54,124 nucleotides of DNA from Acidobacteriaceae bacterium (GCA_020247055.1 JADCJL010000162.1:1-54124), one strand, 5' to 3'; counted from the stretch's first letter, positions 25,817 through 34,206 are shown. Program-made: numbers and translations. Notes: generated by a model from the sequence alone, not told the origin.

Positions 25817-26926
25817 ATGCATCTTGCCGTTGACGCCTCCCCGCTGCTGCTTCGCAGCGCCGGGGTCAAAAACTACCTGTATCACTGGATCGCCGCGCTC
25901 CGCCAATCCGGCCACCCCCACCGCGTCTCGCCCTTCCCCTTGCTCGACCGGATCGGTGACCTGACCCACGAACAATCCACCCTCAGCTCCTGGCAAACCC
26001 TACCCCGCATCGCCCTGCTCCTCGGCTCCAATTACGGCCCCGGCTGGCTCAATCGCCTCCTCAACCACCGCGCCGACGTCTTCCACGCCACCAACCAGGT
26101 GCACCATCCTGTCCCCGGCATGGCCCTCACCGCCACCCTCCACGACATGACCTGCTGGCTCATGCCCGAACTCCACACCCCCGCCAACGTCGCCGCCGAC
26201 CAGCGCTTCGCCTCGCAGATCGCCGCTCGCGCCGACGGTCTCATCGCCGTCAGCGAGAACACCCGCCAGGATGCCATCCGTCTGCTCGGCCTCCCTCCCG
26301 ACAAAGTCGTCACCATCCACTCCGGCGTCGATCCCCGCTTCTTCGCCGCAACCTCCGCCGACGCTGACGCCCTCCGTACCCGGCTCCAGCTGACCAAGCC
26401 CTTTCTGCTGAACCTCGGCACCGTCGAACCCCGCAAGAACCTCGATACCCTCCTCGACGCCTGGACCCAACTCCGCCGCGACGACTACGAACTCGTCATT
26501 GCCGGCCCCATGGGCTGGGCCGCCGGCGCCACGGCCCGCCGGATTCAGTCCGGCCTGCCCGGCGTCCGCTACCTCGGCTACGTCGCCGAAGCCGACCTGC
26601 CCGCCCTCACCAAAGCCGCCGCCGTCTTCGTCTACCCCTCCCTCTACGAAGGCTTCGGCTTCCCCGTCGCCCAGGCCATGGCCTGCGGCGTGCCCGTGGT
26701 CACCTCCAACACCTCCTGCCTGCCCGAGATCACCGGGGAAGGCGCCCTCCACGTCGATCCCCGCAGCCCCGCCGAACTCGCCATCGCGCTCGACCGCCTC
26801 CTGGATTCCCCCATGCTGCGCTCCGCCCTCGGCGCCGCCGGACAACTCCGCGCCCGCACCTGTTTCCAGTGGGCCGAGTGCGCCGCCAAAAGTTGGCGCT
26901 TTTTCGAGCGGTACCAGCGGTCCTAG
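25817..26926 (+). CDS. Glycosyltransferase family 4 (GT-B fold)
   Basis: The 369-residue protein has the two-domain GT-B pattern. N-terminal features are HLAVDASPLLLRSAGVKNYL and the acceptor-side region DVFHATNQVHHP. C-terminal donor-binding motifs are NLGTVEPRKNLDTLLDAW and the EX7E-type segment YPSLYEGFGFPVAQAMACG. It transfers a sugar from a nucleotide sugar, probably in surface polysaccharide synthesis, but neither sugar nor acceptor can be read from sequence. No other polysaccharide genes are adjacent. Coding composition changes sharply here: this gene is C-rich on the + strand while everything before is G-rich. No clear ribosome site precedes the ATG. Confidence 0.92.
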   Translation: MHLAVDASPLLLRSAGVKNYLYHWIAALRQSGHPHRVSPFPLLDRIGDLTHEQSTLSSWQTLPRIALLLGSNYGPGWLNRLLNHRADVFHATNQVHHPVPGMALTATLHDMTCWLMPELHTPANVAADQRFASQIAARADGLIAVSENTRQDAIRLLGLPPDKVVTIHSGVDPRFFAATSADADALRTRLQLTKPFLLNLGTVEPRKNLDTLLDAWTQLRRDDYELVIAGPMGWAAGATARRIQSGLPGVRYLGYVAEADLPALTKAAAVFVYPSLYEGFGFPVAQAMACGVPVVTSNTSCLPEITGEGALHVDPRSPAELAIALDRLLDSPMLRSALGAAGQLRARTCFQWAECAAKSWRFFERYQRS

Positions 26927-27022
26927 TGTGCCCAGCCGCCCGGCTTTGCGCCGTTCCGGGCCTCGCCGCGATGAAAAGAAAGGACCGTCGCCGTGCATTA
27001 CAAAAGTACTACTTTCCCCTCT

Positions 27023-27045
27023 CCCCAGTATGCGGGGACTGCCCC
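27023..27045 (+). promoter_or_regulatory. Two mutually exclusive short hairpins in an intergenic leader
   Basis: The 226-base gap 26927-27152 has no convincing gene. It contains CCCC (27023-27026) that can pair with GGGG (27034-27037), and the same GGGG can pair instead with CCCC (27042-27045). The competing pairs recall an attenuator, but the stems are only 4 bp. A 30-codon frame starting ATGAAAAGAAAG near 26970 overlaps the region. Confidence 0.2.
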
Positions 27046-27152
27046 TCCCCATCATATTGTTGAGAAGCCCTCCGACGGATACTACCGCTCCGGCGAGATT
27101 CCCGTTACAAAGGTACATCCCCTCCGGGAGAACCTTAAGGAGCATGGCAATA

Positions 27153-27431
27153 ATGCAGCCTTCTCATCAGGCGCAGTCATATCAGGAGCAATGCCGGCAG
27201 GACGGCATCAGCTGCCGTTCCTGTGTCGAGCACACGGCGCGATCCGTGGCCACCCTCAGTTCGGGCATGACCCCCGAGCAGGCCGGCCAAACCTTTCGGC
27301 TCCTGTACTCCCATCCTGACTGCCTAATCAACGAACACGACTTTCAGTGGGCCTACCTCGAAGCCGATGGTCAGGTCGCCCCCATCGCCAGCAAGAAGAT
27401 CGCTCCGCTCGTCCAAATTCAGGCCGCGTAG
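27153..27431 (+). CDS. Small Cys-containing protein of unknown function
   Basis: The 92-residue protein begins MQPSHQAQSYQEQC and has three cysteines in a C-x6-C-x2-C cluster (QCRQDGISCRSCVEH), which could bind metal or form disulfides, plus one further Cys. No signal peptide or membrane helix is seen. AAGGAG ten bases before the ATG at 27153 favours that start over the in-frame ATG at 27144, which is only one base from the site. The gene is 54 bases upstream of the winged-helix gene, in the same direction, so the two may be expressed together. The family is not recognised. Confidence 0.6.
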   Translation: MQPSHQAQSYQEQCRQDGISCRSCVEHTARSVATLSSGMTPEQAGQTFRLLYSHPDCLINEHDFQWAYLEADGQVAPIASKKIAPLVQIQAA

Positions 27432-27485
27432 GAATTTTGAAACTCTTTTTCTCCTTGGCTCGTTTTTACAACTGAGGAGATTGTC

Positions 27486-27764
27486 ATGGACACCAAGACG
27501 ACTGCGCTTCCTTCCCCTCCGGGATCCCTGCACTTGACAAAGAAAGAGTCCGAACTGCTTACGATCCTGCGGCAGCACGCCGGCAACTGTTTATCGCGGG
27601 ATTACCTGCTTAGCACCATCTGGGGCTACACCGGTGGCGTCCGGACGCGTACTCTCGATGTTCATGTGCAGCGTCTGCGCCGCAAGGTGAGATTGTTCAA
27701 TCTGGGCGGCGAGATTCAGACCGTGCTGCGGCACGGATACTGCTGGGTGCCGCAAAACGCTTGA
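27486..27764 (+). CDS. Stand-alone OmpR/PhoB-type winged-helix DNA-binding protein
   Basis: The 92-residue protein is a complete Trans_reg_C winged-helix domain with no receiver domain. LTKKESELLTILRQHAGNCLSRDYLL gives helix 1 and the start of helix 2, RTRTLDVHVQRLRRKV is the recognition helix, and TVLRHGYCWVP is the C-terminal wing hairpin. These domains normally sit at the C-terminus of response regulators; as a free domain it would bind DNA without phosphorylation control of its own. TGAGGAG lies a few bases before the ATG. The partner may be the small Cys protein upstream. The gene ends at a strong hairpin shared with the convergent ybdD. Confidence 0.88.
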   Translation: MDTKTTALPSPPGSLHLTKKESELLTILRQHAGNCLSRDYLLSTIWGYTGGVRTRTLDVHVQRLRRKVRLFNLGGEIQTVLRHGYCWVPQNA

Positions 27765-27768
27765 GCCT

Positions 27769-27802
27769 GCCCGGAGAGGAGCGGAGACGGCCCTCTCCGG
27801 GC
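27769..27802. terminator. Hairpin between the winged-helix gene and ybdD
   Basis: GCCCGGAGAGG (27769-27779) pairs perfectly with CCTCTCCGGGC (27792-27802) around a 12-base loop. The right arm touches the ybdD stop codon. There is no T-run on either side, so termination may be weak or factor-assisted; the position suits both convergent genes. Confidence 0.6.
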
Positions 27803-27972
27803 TAACAGCAGCGCGCCCGTTTGTACTTCCGGCCGTAATGCTCGGCCTGGAAGCGGCGGTACTCCTGCGCCGAGTGGGTGCAGCCGTGGTGCGCCAGATG
27901 GCGGGCATAGGCGTTTTCATCCGATAACTCGCGCACAATCGCCCACAAATTCCGCCAGAATCGCCGGAGCAC
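27802..27972 (-). CDS. ybdD: YbdD/YjiX family small protein
   Basis: The 56-residue protein matches the DUF466 family, which includes E. coli YbdD and YjiX. It has the shared core YARHLAHHGCTHSAQEYRRF and the diagnostic C-terminal KYKRARCC (KGGARCC in E. coli). Members are nearly always encoded directly after a CstA/BtsT transporter, as here; the role is unsettled but probably supports the transporter. The GTG start at 27972 is preceded by GGAGGAG located in the end of cstA, two bases away from it. It is easily missed because of its size. Confidence 0.88.
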   Translation of the reverse strand: MLRRFWRNLWAIVRELSDENAYARHLAHHGCTHSAQEYRRFQAEHYGRKYKRARCC

Positions 27973-27974
27973 GG

Positions 27975-29996
27975 CTAGATCTCCTCCGCCTGCAATTGGG
28001 AGGCCACAAAGGGCGTCTCCGTGCTCTCCGGGGTGCGCCGGCCGCGCACGATGCCGATCCACTGCCGCCCGGAGTCGACCAGAATCGTGGTCACCAGGAT
28101 CAGGAACAGCCCGCACAGCGCCGCGTCCAGCTGATTGTTGAAGATAATCGCCGGGTTGGTGGCCTTGCTGGCGGCCGCCAGGAAGCCAATCCGCGGCGAG
28201 GGCGAAAACATCTTCTCCCAGGCCGCCGTGAAGGTCACCGTAATCAGCCAGCACATCGGGAGCAGCGTAATCCACGCATACTTGGCCCGGTGCATCTTGA
28301 CGAGCACCGTCGTGCAGAGGCAGAGCGCGATAATCGCGAGCAACTGATTGGCAATCCCAAACAGCGGCCAGAGGCTGTTGATGCCCCCTAGCGGGTCCCG
28401 CACGCCCTGAATGAGGAAGTAGCCCCAGCTCAGCACAATCACCGCGCTCGAACCGATCACGCCCGGCATCCAACTCGTCCGCCCGAGCGGCGCGTAGATC
28501 TGGCCGAGCAGGTCCTGCAGCATGAAGCGTCCCACCCGCGTCCCCGCATCGATCACGGTCAGGATGAACAGCGCTTCGAACATAATCGCAAAGTGGTACC
28601 AGAAGCCCAGCAGCGCCTCCCCGCCGCCGCCCTTTGAGAAGATATGGGCCATCCCCAGCGCCAGCGACGGCGCGCCCCCCGTGCGGTAGAACAGGCTCTC
28701 CTCGCCCACCGACCGGGCCAGCGCGGCCATCTGCTCCGCCGTCACCGGAAAGCCCCAGCCGCTGATCGTGGACGCCGCCGCCTCCGCCGTCGCCCCCACC
28801 ACCCCGGCCGGCGAGTTCACCGCGAAGTAGACGCCCGGGTCCAGCACGCAGGCCGCAATCATCGCCATGATGCCCACGAAGCCTTCGAGCAGCATGCTGC
28901 CGTAGCCCACCGGCAGCACATGGCTCTCCTTGGCAATCATCTTCGGTGTCGTGCCCGAACTGATCAGCGAATGGAAGCCGCTGATGGCGCCGCAGGCGAT
29001 CGTAATGAAGCAGAACGGGAAGACGTTGCCCGCGAACACCGGCCCGGTGCCGTCCAGGAACCGCGACAGCGCCGGCATCTGCATCTGCGGCTGGACCACC
29101 AGGATGCCCACGGCCAGCAGGAGCACCACCCCGAGCTTCACGAACGTGCTCAGGTAGTCCCGCGGGGCCAGCAGCAGCCACACCGGCAGGGCGCTGGCCG
29201 CAAAGCCATAGGCGATGACGCTCCAGGCGAGGCCGATGGCCGAGATCGTAAACACCGGCGCCCAGGTGGGCGAGTTCGCCACCCATTCACCCGCGAAGAT
29301 CGAAGCCAGAATCAGCAGGAAACCAATCAGCGACACCTCCAGCACTTTGCCTGGCCGGAAGTAGCGCAGATACAGCCCCATGAAGATCGCAATGGGCATG
29401 GTGGCGGCAATCGTGAAGGTGCCCCACGGCGAATGGTTCAGTGCGTTGACGACCACAAGGGCCACGACGGCCAGCAGGATGATCATGATCAGCAGCACGG
29501 TGACCAGCGCCGTCAGGCCGCCCACCTTGCCGATCTCTTCCCGCGCCATCTGTCCGAGCGACTTACCGTCGCGCCTGACCGAACAGAACAGCACGACGAA
29601 ATCCTGAATCGCGCCGCCGAGCACACAGCCGGCGATGATCCAGAGCGTGCCGGGCAGGTAGCCGAACTGCGCCGCCAGCGTTGGGCCCACCAGCGGCCCC
29701 GGGCCGGCGATGGCGGCAAAGTGGTGGCCAAAGACGATCCATTTGTTGGTCGGCTCAAAGTCGTGGCCGTTGCGCAGCCGCTCGGCCGGGGTGGCCCGCG
29801 TATCGTCCAGCGTCATTACCTTGGCGGCAATCCAACTGGCGTAAAAGCGGTAGCCCGTCAGGTAGACGCAGACGGAGGCAACCACGAGCCACATGGAGTT
29901 GACGGGTTCGTCGCGGTTCAGCGCAATGCCGGCCAGCGCGAACGCTCCGGCTACGGCGCAGAGTCCGCCCAGCAAATGACCAATCCATTTGTTCAT
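27975..29996 (-). CDS. cstA: CstA/BtsT family carbon-starvation transporter
   Basis: The 673-residue inner-membrane protein has about 16-18 hydrophobic segments and the CstA hallmarks: [27 protein letters not shown] near residue 100 and the central stretch [24 protein letters not shown], given here in part. Other conserved runs are [16 protein letters not shown] and [13 protein letters not shown]. coli relatives import peptides and pyruvate (BtsT is a pyruvate/H+ symporter). Scavenging of carbon under starvation is the likely role. No ribosome site is seen before the ATG. It lies just after the two short hairpin repeats that close the upstream operon, and before ybdD. Confidence 0.95.
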   Translation of the reverse strand: MNKWIGHLLGGLCAVAGAFALAGIALNRDEPVNSMWLVVASVCVYLTGYRFYASWIAAKVMTLDDTRATPAERLRNGHDFEPTNKWIVFGHHFAAIAGPGPLVGPTLAAQFGYLPGTLWIIAGCVLGGAIQDFVVLFCSVRRDGKSLGQMAREEIGKVGGLTALVTVLLIMIILLAVVALVVVNALNHSPWGTFTIAATMPIAIFMGLYLRYFRPGKVLEVSLIGFLLILASIFAGEWVANSPTWAPVFTISAIGLAWSVIAYGFAASALPVWLLLAPRDYLSTFVKLGVVLLLAVGILVVQPQMQMPALSRFLDGTGPVFAGNVFPFCFITIACGAISGFHSLISSGTTPKMIAKESHVLPVGYGSMLLEGFVGIMAMIAACVLDPGVYFAVNSPAGVVGATAEAAASTISGWGFPVTAEQMAALARSVGEESLFYRTGGAPSLALGMAHIFSKGGGGEALLGFWYHFAIMFEALFILTVIDAGTRVGRFMLQDLLGQIYAPLGRTSWMPGVIGSSAVIVLSWGYFLIQGVRDPLGGINSLWPLFGIANQLLAIIALCLCTTVLVKMHRAKYAWITLLPMCWLITVTFTAAWEKMFSPSPRIGFLAAASKATNPAIIFNNQLDAALCGLFLILVTTILVDSGRQWIGIVRGRRTPESTETPFVASQLQAEEI

Positions 29997-30027
29997 TGTG
30001 ATCAGTTTATCGTTGCGCGGCGCAAAA

Positions 30028-30058
30028 GCGCACAGGCCGAGGCGAGTCCGTGGTGCGC
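30028..30058 (-). repeat. GCGCACA repeat, copy E (short form, 31 bp)
   Basis: Read on the minus strand it starts GCGCACCACGGACTCGC and ends GGCCTGTGCGC, followed by TTTT. Its two ends match those of the 76-bp copies B-D, but the interior is missing. It lies just upstream of cstA. Confidence 0.8.
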
Positions 30059-30069
30059 GGTTAAAAAAA

Positions 30070-30100
30070 GCGCACAGGCCGAGGCGAGTCCGTTGTGCGC
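30070..30100 (-). repeat. GCGCACA repeat, copy F (short form, 31 bp), acting as a terminator
   Basis: On the minus strand GCGCACAACGGACTCGC runs into GGCCTGTGCGC, giving a 7-bp outer stem followed by seven T. It starts seven bases after the stop of the leftward gene at 30108, the position expected for the terminator of that operon. Copy E follows as a second hairpin in tandem. Confidence 0.85.
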
Positions 30101-30107
30101 GGGCTCC

Positions 30108-30875
30108 TTAGAAACGCTGTAGCCGCTCCAGCAGCGACCGCGTGTTGCCGCCGCCGGCGTGCAGCACCGTATGCACCGGCCGCCAACCGTCGTTCACCGC
30201 GCCGATGTAAAGCGCTTTGTTCCGCTCCGTACCCATCAGAATGACCGTCAGATGCCGGTCCGGATAGCTCAGCGCGCGGTACTGCATCTCGGTGGCCGGC
30301 TCCTTCCAACGATCCTGCGCCGGCTGCCCCAGCTTGCGTACCACCGCGAAGTAGTCGTCCTGCGCGCTGAAACCCAGGTCTTCCTGCAGCACCGCCTCGA
30401 AGGCGAAATTGTCGTTTCGCGAAAGCTTTACCCCGATAAAGGCGGCCAGAACACCCAACAGCAGCACCGCGCCCACCAGCCACACGATCCTGCTTTCCGT
30501 ACCACCGCTCAGCCGCACCCCCGCTACCATGGCCGGCGTCGGAATCGTGCCGGTCTCAGCCGGGGGCGGACCCGCGGGCGCCTTCGGCAGGTTCAGAACG
30601 CGCTTCTCGTGAGGACGGATGATCCCGGCGTTGTATTCAAGCTCCTTGTTCAGCCCGACGATCATCACCGGTTTTTCGATCTGTGAAACCTGGCCGACAA
30701 ACCGGCGCGGCACCCAGATCTCCAGGTCCATTTTGGTGTTGTGGACCAGCATCTCCGACCAGGTCGCCTCGCGGAGCTGCCACTCGTTATGCTCGATGTT
30801 CAAAACCGGCGGATAGAACGAAAACGGGCGCCCGGTCAATTGCGCCAGCTCAGGGATGGGAATTCGCTCCGCCAT
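30108..30875 (-). CDS. Single-pass membrane protein of unknown function
   Basis: The 255-residue protein has an N-terminal soluble part of about 125 residues (LTGRPFSFYPPVLNIEHNEW, LEIWVPRRFVGQVSQIEKP), one membrane helix (IVWLVGAVLLLGVLAAFIGV) and a C-terminal part (DYFAVVRKLGQPAQDRW, HLTVILMGTERNKALYIG). There is no signal peptide, so the N-terminus is probably cytoplasmic. No family is recognised. It starts nine bases after the second transporter-like gene and is the last gene of the five-gene leftward operon closed by repeats F and E. Confidence 0.75.
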   Translation of the reverse strand: MAERIPIPELAQLTGRPFSFYPPVLNIEHNEWQLREATWSEMLVHNTKMDLEIWVPRRFVGQVSQIEKPVMIVGLNKELEYNAGIIRPHEKRVLNLPKAPAGPPPAETGTIPTPAMVAGVRLSGGTESRIVWLVGAVLLLGVLAAFIGVKLSRNDNFAFEAVLQEDLGFSAQDDYFAVVRKLGQPAQDRWKEPATEMQYRALSYPDRHLTVILMGTERNKALYIGAVNDGWRPVHTVLHAGGGNTRSLLERLQRF

Positions 30876-30884
30876 AACTGCCCG

Positions 30885-31238
30885 CTACCGATTACCGAGG
30901 TTGAGGACGACCACCCCGGCCAGGATCAGTCCAATGCCCGCAAACTTGTTCCGCGTGAACGGTTCTTTAAAAATCAGGCGGGCCCACACCAGCGTCCACA
31001 GGTATCCCATCGAAACCATCGGGTACAGAATCGTCAGCTCCCCGTTGCGGAGGGCGACCGTATAGATCACGAAGGAGGCCAGATAGAAGGAGATTCCCGC
31101 CGTCAGGCGCCAGTTCAGCAGCAGCCCCACCAGGCTGCGCTCCAGCTTGTCGGCCCCCGCCTTCAGAAAGACGGCCCCGAACGAGCCGATGAACGAAGCC
31201 AGAACCACCAGCAGAATGGAGGAAACAGGGGTCTTCAT
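30885..31238 (-). CDS. Four-helix EamA/ArnE-like transporter half, second of a pair
   Basis: The 117-residue protein has four hydrophobic helices, including SSILLVVLASFIGSFGAVFLK and a last helix with FAGIGLILAGVVVLNLG. It follows the half-size drug/metabolite transporter pattern seen in ArnE/ArnF and SMR proteins, where two small subunits make one transporter. The YPMVSMGYLWTLVWARLIFKEPFT segment matches the EamA signature before the last helix. Its ATG overlaps the stop of the preceding related gene (ATGA), so the two are likely made in equal amounts as a heterodimer. The substrate is unknown; lipid-linked sugar flipping is one possibility. Confidence 0.85.
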   Translation of the reverse strand: MKTPVSSILLVVLASFIGSFGAVFLKAGADKLERSLVGLLLNWRLTAGISFYLASFVIYTVALRNGELTILYPMVSMGYLWTLVWARLIFKEPFTRNKFAGIGLILAGVVVLNLGNR

Positions 31239-31678
31239 TCTTTCGCCTTCGCCCCCCGCCACCCTAACACGGCTACCCCGACGACGATCAGCGACAGGCC
31301 GGCAATCTTGAAGGCGTTCATCGTCTCGCCCAACAGGACCACCGACAGAATCGACACCCAGACGTAGGTCAGCGCGATGATCGGGTAGAGCACCGACAGT
31401 TCGCCGTAGCGCAGCGCCAACACCAGCAGACCGGTGGAGATTCCGTAGCAGGACAGCCCGGAGAACAGCGGCAGATTAGTCGCCAGACCAAACCCAAACG
31501 CCAACCATGCCTCCACGCCGGTCCCGGCCGCGGGCGGGGGGGGCAAATGCAACAGGCCCCGCTTAATCAACATCTGCGCCGCCGCCCCGAGTACCGTGCA
31601 GCCGGCCACCATCCAGTTGGCCTTGGTCTGATTGCGTTTTGAAGTGGTTGGAGTGATGGTCTCAGTTTGGGCCGACAA
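31235..31678 (-). CDS. Four-helix EamA/ArnE-like transporter half, first of a pair
   Basis: The 147-residue protein has a short polar N-terminus, then four helices: MVAGCTVLGAAAQMLIKRGL, a second around ATNLPLFSGLSCYGIST, and the pair LYPIIALTYVWVSILSVVLLGE and AFKIAGLSLIVVGVAVLGW. The Gln-x-x-x-Lys pattern in the first helix resembles ArnE/F rather than EmrE, whose first-helix Glu is absent. The start is a TTG at 31678 with GGGAG six bases before it, two bases after hydantoinase B ends. It is translationally coupled to the second half. Confidence 0.83.
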   Translation of the reverse strand: MSAQTETITPTTSKRNQTKANWMVAGCTVLGAAAQMLIKRGLLHLPPPPAAGTGVEAWLAFGFGLATNLPLFSGLSCYGISTGLLVLALRYGELSVLYPIIALTYVWVSILSVVLLGETMNAFKIAGLSLIVVGVAVLGWRGAKAKE

Positions 31679-31680
31679 GT

Positions 31681-33306
31681 CTAACTCCCGGGCGGTTCCC
31701 CTATCATAGCGGACCCGCCGCCCCAGCCGCCGCCTCCCGGCGTCTCAATCCGTACCCGGTCGCCGGCCTCCACCGCGAACCGGCACTTGGCCGGCAGCGG
31801 CCGTCCGTTCAGCAAATTGCGGCCCGGTTGGCCGGAATCACCGCCCGCCAGACCGTAAGGCCCCCGCGCCCGGCGGTCGGACAGAATCGTCACCTCCGCC
31901 GCCGTCAGAAACTCGAACTCCCGCACAATGCCATCGCCGCCCCGCCGCCGGCCCGCGCCTCCGCTACCCTCCCGCCGCCGGTAAGCCGTCACCCGCACCG
32001 GGTACTGATGTTCAAACGCCTCCACCGGGGTGTTCCACGAATTGGTCATGTGCGTATGCGTCGCCGGCCAGCCCGCGTGCCGCGGCCCGGCGCCCATGCC
32101 GCCCGCGATCGTCTCGTAGTAGGCAAACGGCCGCCCGCTGCCCGGCAGCGTCCCGCCAAAGCTTAAATTGTTCATCGTCCCCGCACTCGCCGCCGGAATC
32201 CGCTCCGGCGCCGCCTGCGCCAGCGCTCCCAGCAGCACGTCCGTGATCCGCTGCGAGGTCTCCACGTTGCCCGCCGCCATCGCCGCCGGCGCCAGCGCGT
32301 TCACCAGCGTCCCGGCCGGCGCTTCAATCGTAATCGGCCGCAGCAGCCCGGCGTTGTACGGAACCTCACCCTCCATCAGACACCGGAAGACATAGAGCGT
32401 CGCCGCCACGGCGATCGCATAATTGGCGTTCACGCTGCCCGCGGTCTGCCGCGCCGTCCCGGTGAAATCGACGTGCGCCCGGTCGCCGCTAATCGTAACG
32501 GCCACCCGCACCGCCAGCGGTCCCGACCCCGTCCCGTCCTCGTCCAACTGATCGGCGAACGTGTACCGCCCATCGGGCAGCTCCGCCAGTGCGCGCCGCA
32601 TCCGCCGCTCGGCATAATCCTGCAGCGCCGCCATCTGCTCCCGCACCACGGCCAGGCCCTGCCGCGCCACCAACTCCCGGCACCGCTCGGCGCCCCGCTC
32701 CAGCGACCGCAGCTGCGCCGTCAAATCCCCCCGCCGCTCCTCCGGCGTCCGCACGTTGGCCAGCAGCAGCTCAAGCAGCGGCTCGTCCATCGCCCCGCCC
32801 CGCACCAGCTTGATCGGAGGAATGCGGATCCCCTCCTGATAGATCTCCCGCGCCAGCGGCATCGAGCCCGGGCTCATGCCCCCAACATCGGCGTGGTGCG
32901 CCCGGTTGGCGACGTAGAACGCCGGCCGGCTCTCGCCCGGCACAAACACCGCCGCCACCGCCGTGATGTCGGGCAGATGCGTCCCCCCGCGAAACGGGTC
33001 ATTCAGGATCACAATATCGCCCGGCCCCGGACGGCACGCCGCGATCGCCTCGCGCACGCTCAGCGGCATGGCCCCGAGATGCACGGGCATATGGTCGCCC
33101 ATCGCCACGGTCTCCCCATCGCCGTCGTACACCGCGCAGGAGTAGTCCCGCCGCTCTTTGATGTTGGCCGAAAAGGCGGTGCGCCGCAGCAGGATGCCCA
33201 TCTCCTCGGCAATCGAGACGAGCAACTGCCGGAACAGTTCGAGGCCGATCGGATCGGGCGCCGCCCCGGCCTCAGGGTTTCTTCTTGGGGGTGGTTTTCT
33301 TGGCAT
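31681..33306 (-). CDS. Hydantoinase B/oxoprolinase family protein (HyuB-like), without HyuA
   Basis: The 541-residue protein matches hydantoinase [21 protein letters not shown] opens the domain; other conserved runs are [55 protein letters not shown] and the Gly-rich end [10 protein letters not shown]. In N-methylhydantoinases and 5-oxoprolinases this subunit works with an ATP-dependent A subunit. No hyuA lies in the window, so the partner is elsewhere or the protein has another role. The ATG at 33306 overlaps the upstream gene by 35 bases. An R-rich upstream extension of the frame (to 33750) is antisense-like and was excluded. Confidence 0.92.
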   Translation of the reverse strand: MPRKPPPRRNPEAGAAPDPIGLELFRQLLVSIAEEMGILLRRTAFSANIKERRDYSCAVYDGDGETVAMGDHMPVHLGAMPLSVREAIAACRPGPGDIVILNDPFRGGTHLPDITAVAAVFVPGESRPAFYVANRAHHADVGGMSPGSMPLAREIYQEGIRIPPIKLVRGGAMDEPLLELLLANVRTPEERRGDLTAQLRSLERGAERCRELVARQGLAVVREQMAALQDYAERRMRRALAELPDGRYTFADQLDEDGTGSGPLAVRVAVTISGDRAHVDFTGTARQTAGSVNANYAIAVAATLYVFRCLMEGEVPYNAGLLRPITIEAPAGTLVNALAPAAMAAGNVETSQRITDVLLGALAQAAPERIPAASAGTMNNLSFGGTLPGSGRPFAYYETIAGGMGAGPRHAGWPATHTHMTNSWNTPVEAFEHQYPVRVTAYRRREGSGGAGRRRGGDGIVREFEFLTAAEVTILSDRRARGPYGLAGGDSGQPGRNLLNGRPLPAKCRFAVEAGDRVRIETPGGGGWGGGSAMIGEPPGS

Positions 33307-34198
33307 CTTTGGGCGTGCCCACTTGAAACACTGCGACGGCATCGGTGGGCGCCGCTCCCGCCGTCGGCTCGGGCGGCGGCTCCCGCAACTCGGTCTCCTG
33401 CGGCTTACACTGCCCGGCGTTGACCAGAAAGCTTGCCACCGGGCTCCACTTTCCGCTGGCCTCCTTCCGCTCCACCCGGTAGGACCGCGTCGCCGCGTGC
33501 GCCTGCAGCCGCCACGCCGCGTTCGCCGCCGGCCGCAGCGCCAAGGCCGGCTTCGCGCGGCCCACCGACCGGATCGACCAGCTCTCCCCGCCCGTGCGCG
33601 TTTCGAGCACCGCGTACCGTCCCCCCTCCGCCCCCGGTCCGCGGTCCACCAGCACCGTACCCGCCGTCGCCGACTCAAAGCCAAACTGCTCAATCGACCC
33701 CGGCCCCGGCTCGCTGAGCACCGCCCGCTGCCGCCACGTCTTCCCGCCATCGGTGGTCAATAAAAGAAACGGGTCGCGCGCCAGCGCACCCACAATCTGA
33801 CCGGACACCCAGCCCGTCTGCAGGTCAAAAAAGTGCGCCTGATCGAGGCTGCCGTTCTGGATACGCGGATGCGCCTCGCTCCAACTCGTCCCGCCGTCCT
33901 CGCTCGCCAGCAGCACGCTCGCCAGCGTCGCCGTATCCGTATGCAGATTGCCGGCTACCAGAATTCGGTTGGCCCCCGTGTCCAGAGCGCTCAGTTCGAG
34001 GTAGATCGGGCAGGGCTGCGCCACGGTACAGCCCAACCCCAGGGACTGAATATCGTCTTCCGTGCAGACCGCTTCGACGCGCAACGGCTTACCGGCATAA
34101 ACGAGCGGCGCAGGCGTCGGCGCCGCCGGCGCCTGCCCCCAGGCCGTCACCGCAAAAAAAGCCGCCAAACCAACAAACCTGACAGAAACGGCCCGCAT
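33272..34198 (-). CDS. Secreted sialidase/Ycf48-like beta-propeller (BNR repeats)
   Basis: The 308-residue protein has a signal peptide (RFVGLAAFFAVTAWGQ) and at least three Asp-box (BNR-type) units: ASEDGGTSWSEA, TTDGGKTWRQRA and TRTGGESWSIRS. These are spaced as in Ycf48/HCF136 or sortilin-like propellers. A low-complexity Pro/Lys tail ([14 protein letters not shown]) ends the protein. Function is unknown; such propellers often bind protein partners outside the cytoplasm. It is the first gene of the leftward operon and its end overlaps the hydantoinase B start by 35 bases, so the basic tail may partly reflect the overlap. Confidence 0.82.
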   Translation of the reverse strand: MRAVSVRFVGLAAFFAVTAWGQAPAAPTPAPLVYAGKPLRVEAVCTEDDIQSLGLGCTVAQPCPIYLELSALDTGANRILVAGNLHTDTATLASVLLASEDGGTSWSEAHPRIQNGSLDQAHFFDLQTGWVSGQIVGALARDPFLLLTTDGGKTWRQRAVLSEPGPGSIEQFGFESATAGTVLVDRGPGAEGGRYAVLETRTGGESWSIRSVGRAKPALALRPAANAAWRLQAHAATRSYRVERKEASGKWSPVASFLVNAGQCKPQETELREPPPEPTAGAAPTDAVAVFQVGTPKDAKKTTPKKKP

Positions 34199-34206
34199 CT
34201 GTTCTC

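Noticed and set aside
25779-27152. dif site near the composition switch
   Set aside because: No 28-mer resembling known XerC/XerD half-sites was recognised by eye; a profile search would be needed.
26993-27319. A 108-codon frame beginning MHYKSTTFPS upstream of the small Cys protein
   Set aside because: Some of it looks protein-like, but it overlaps the better-supported gene at 27153, lacks a ribosome site and ends in low-quality sequence.
33307-33750. N-terminal extension of hydantoinase B
   Set aside because: The extension is Arg-rich and lies opposite-frame within the propeller gene; the family's N-terminus begins just after ATG 33306.
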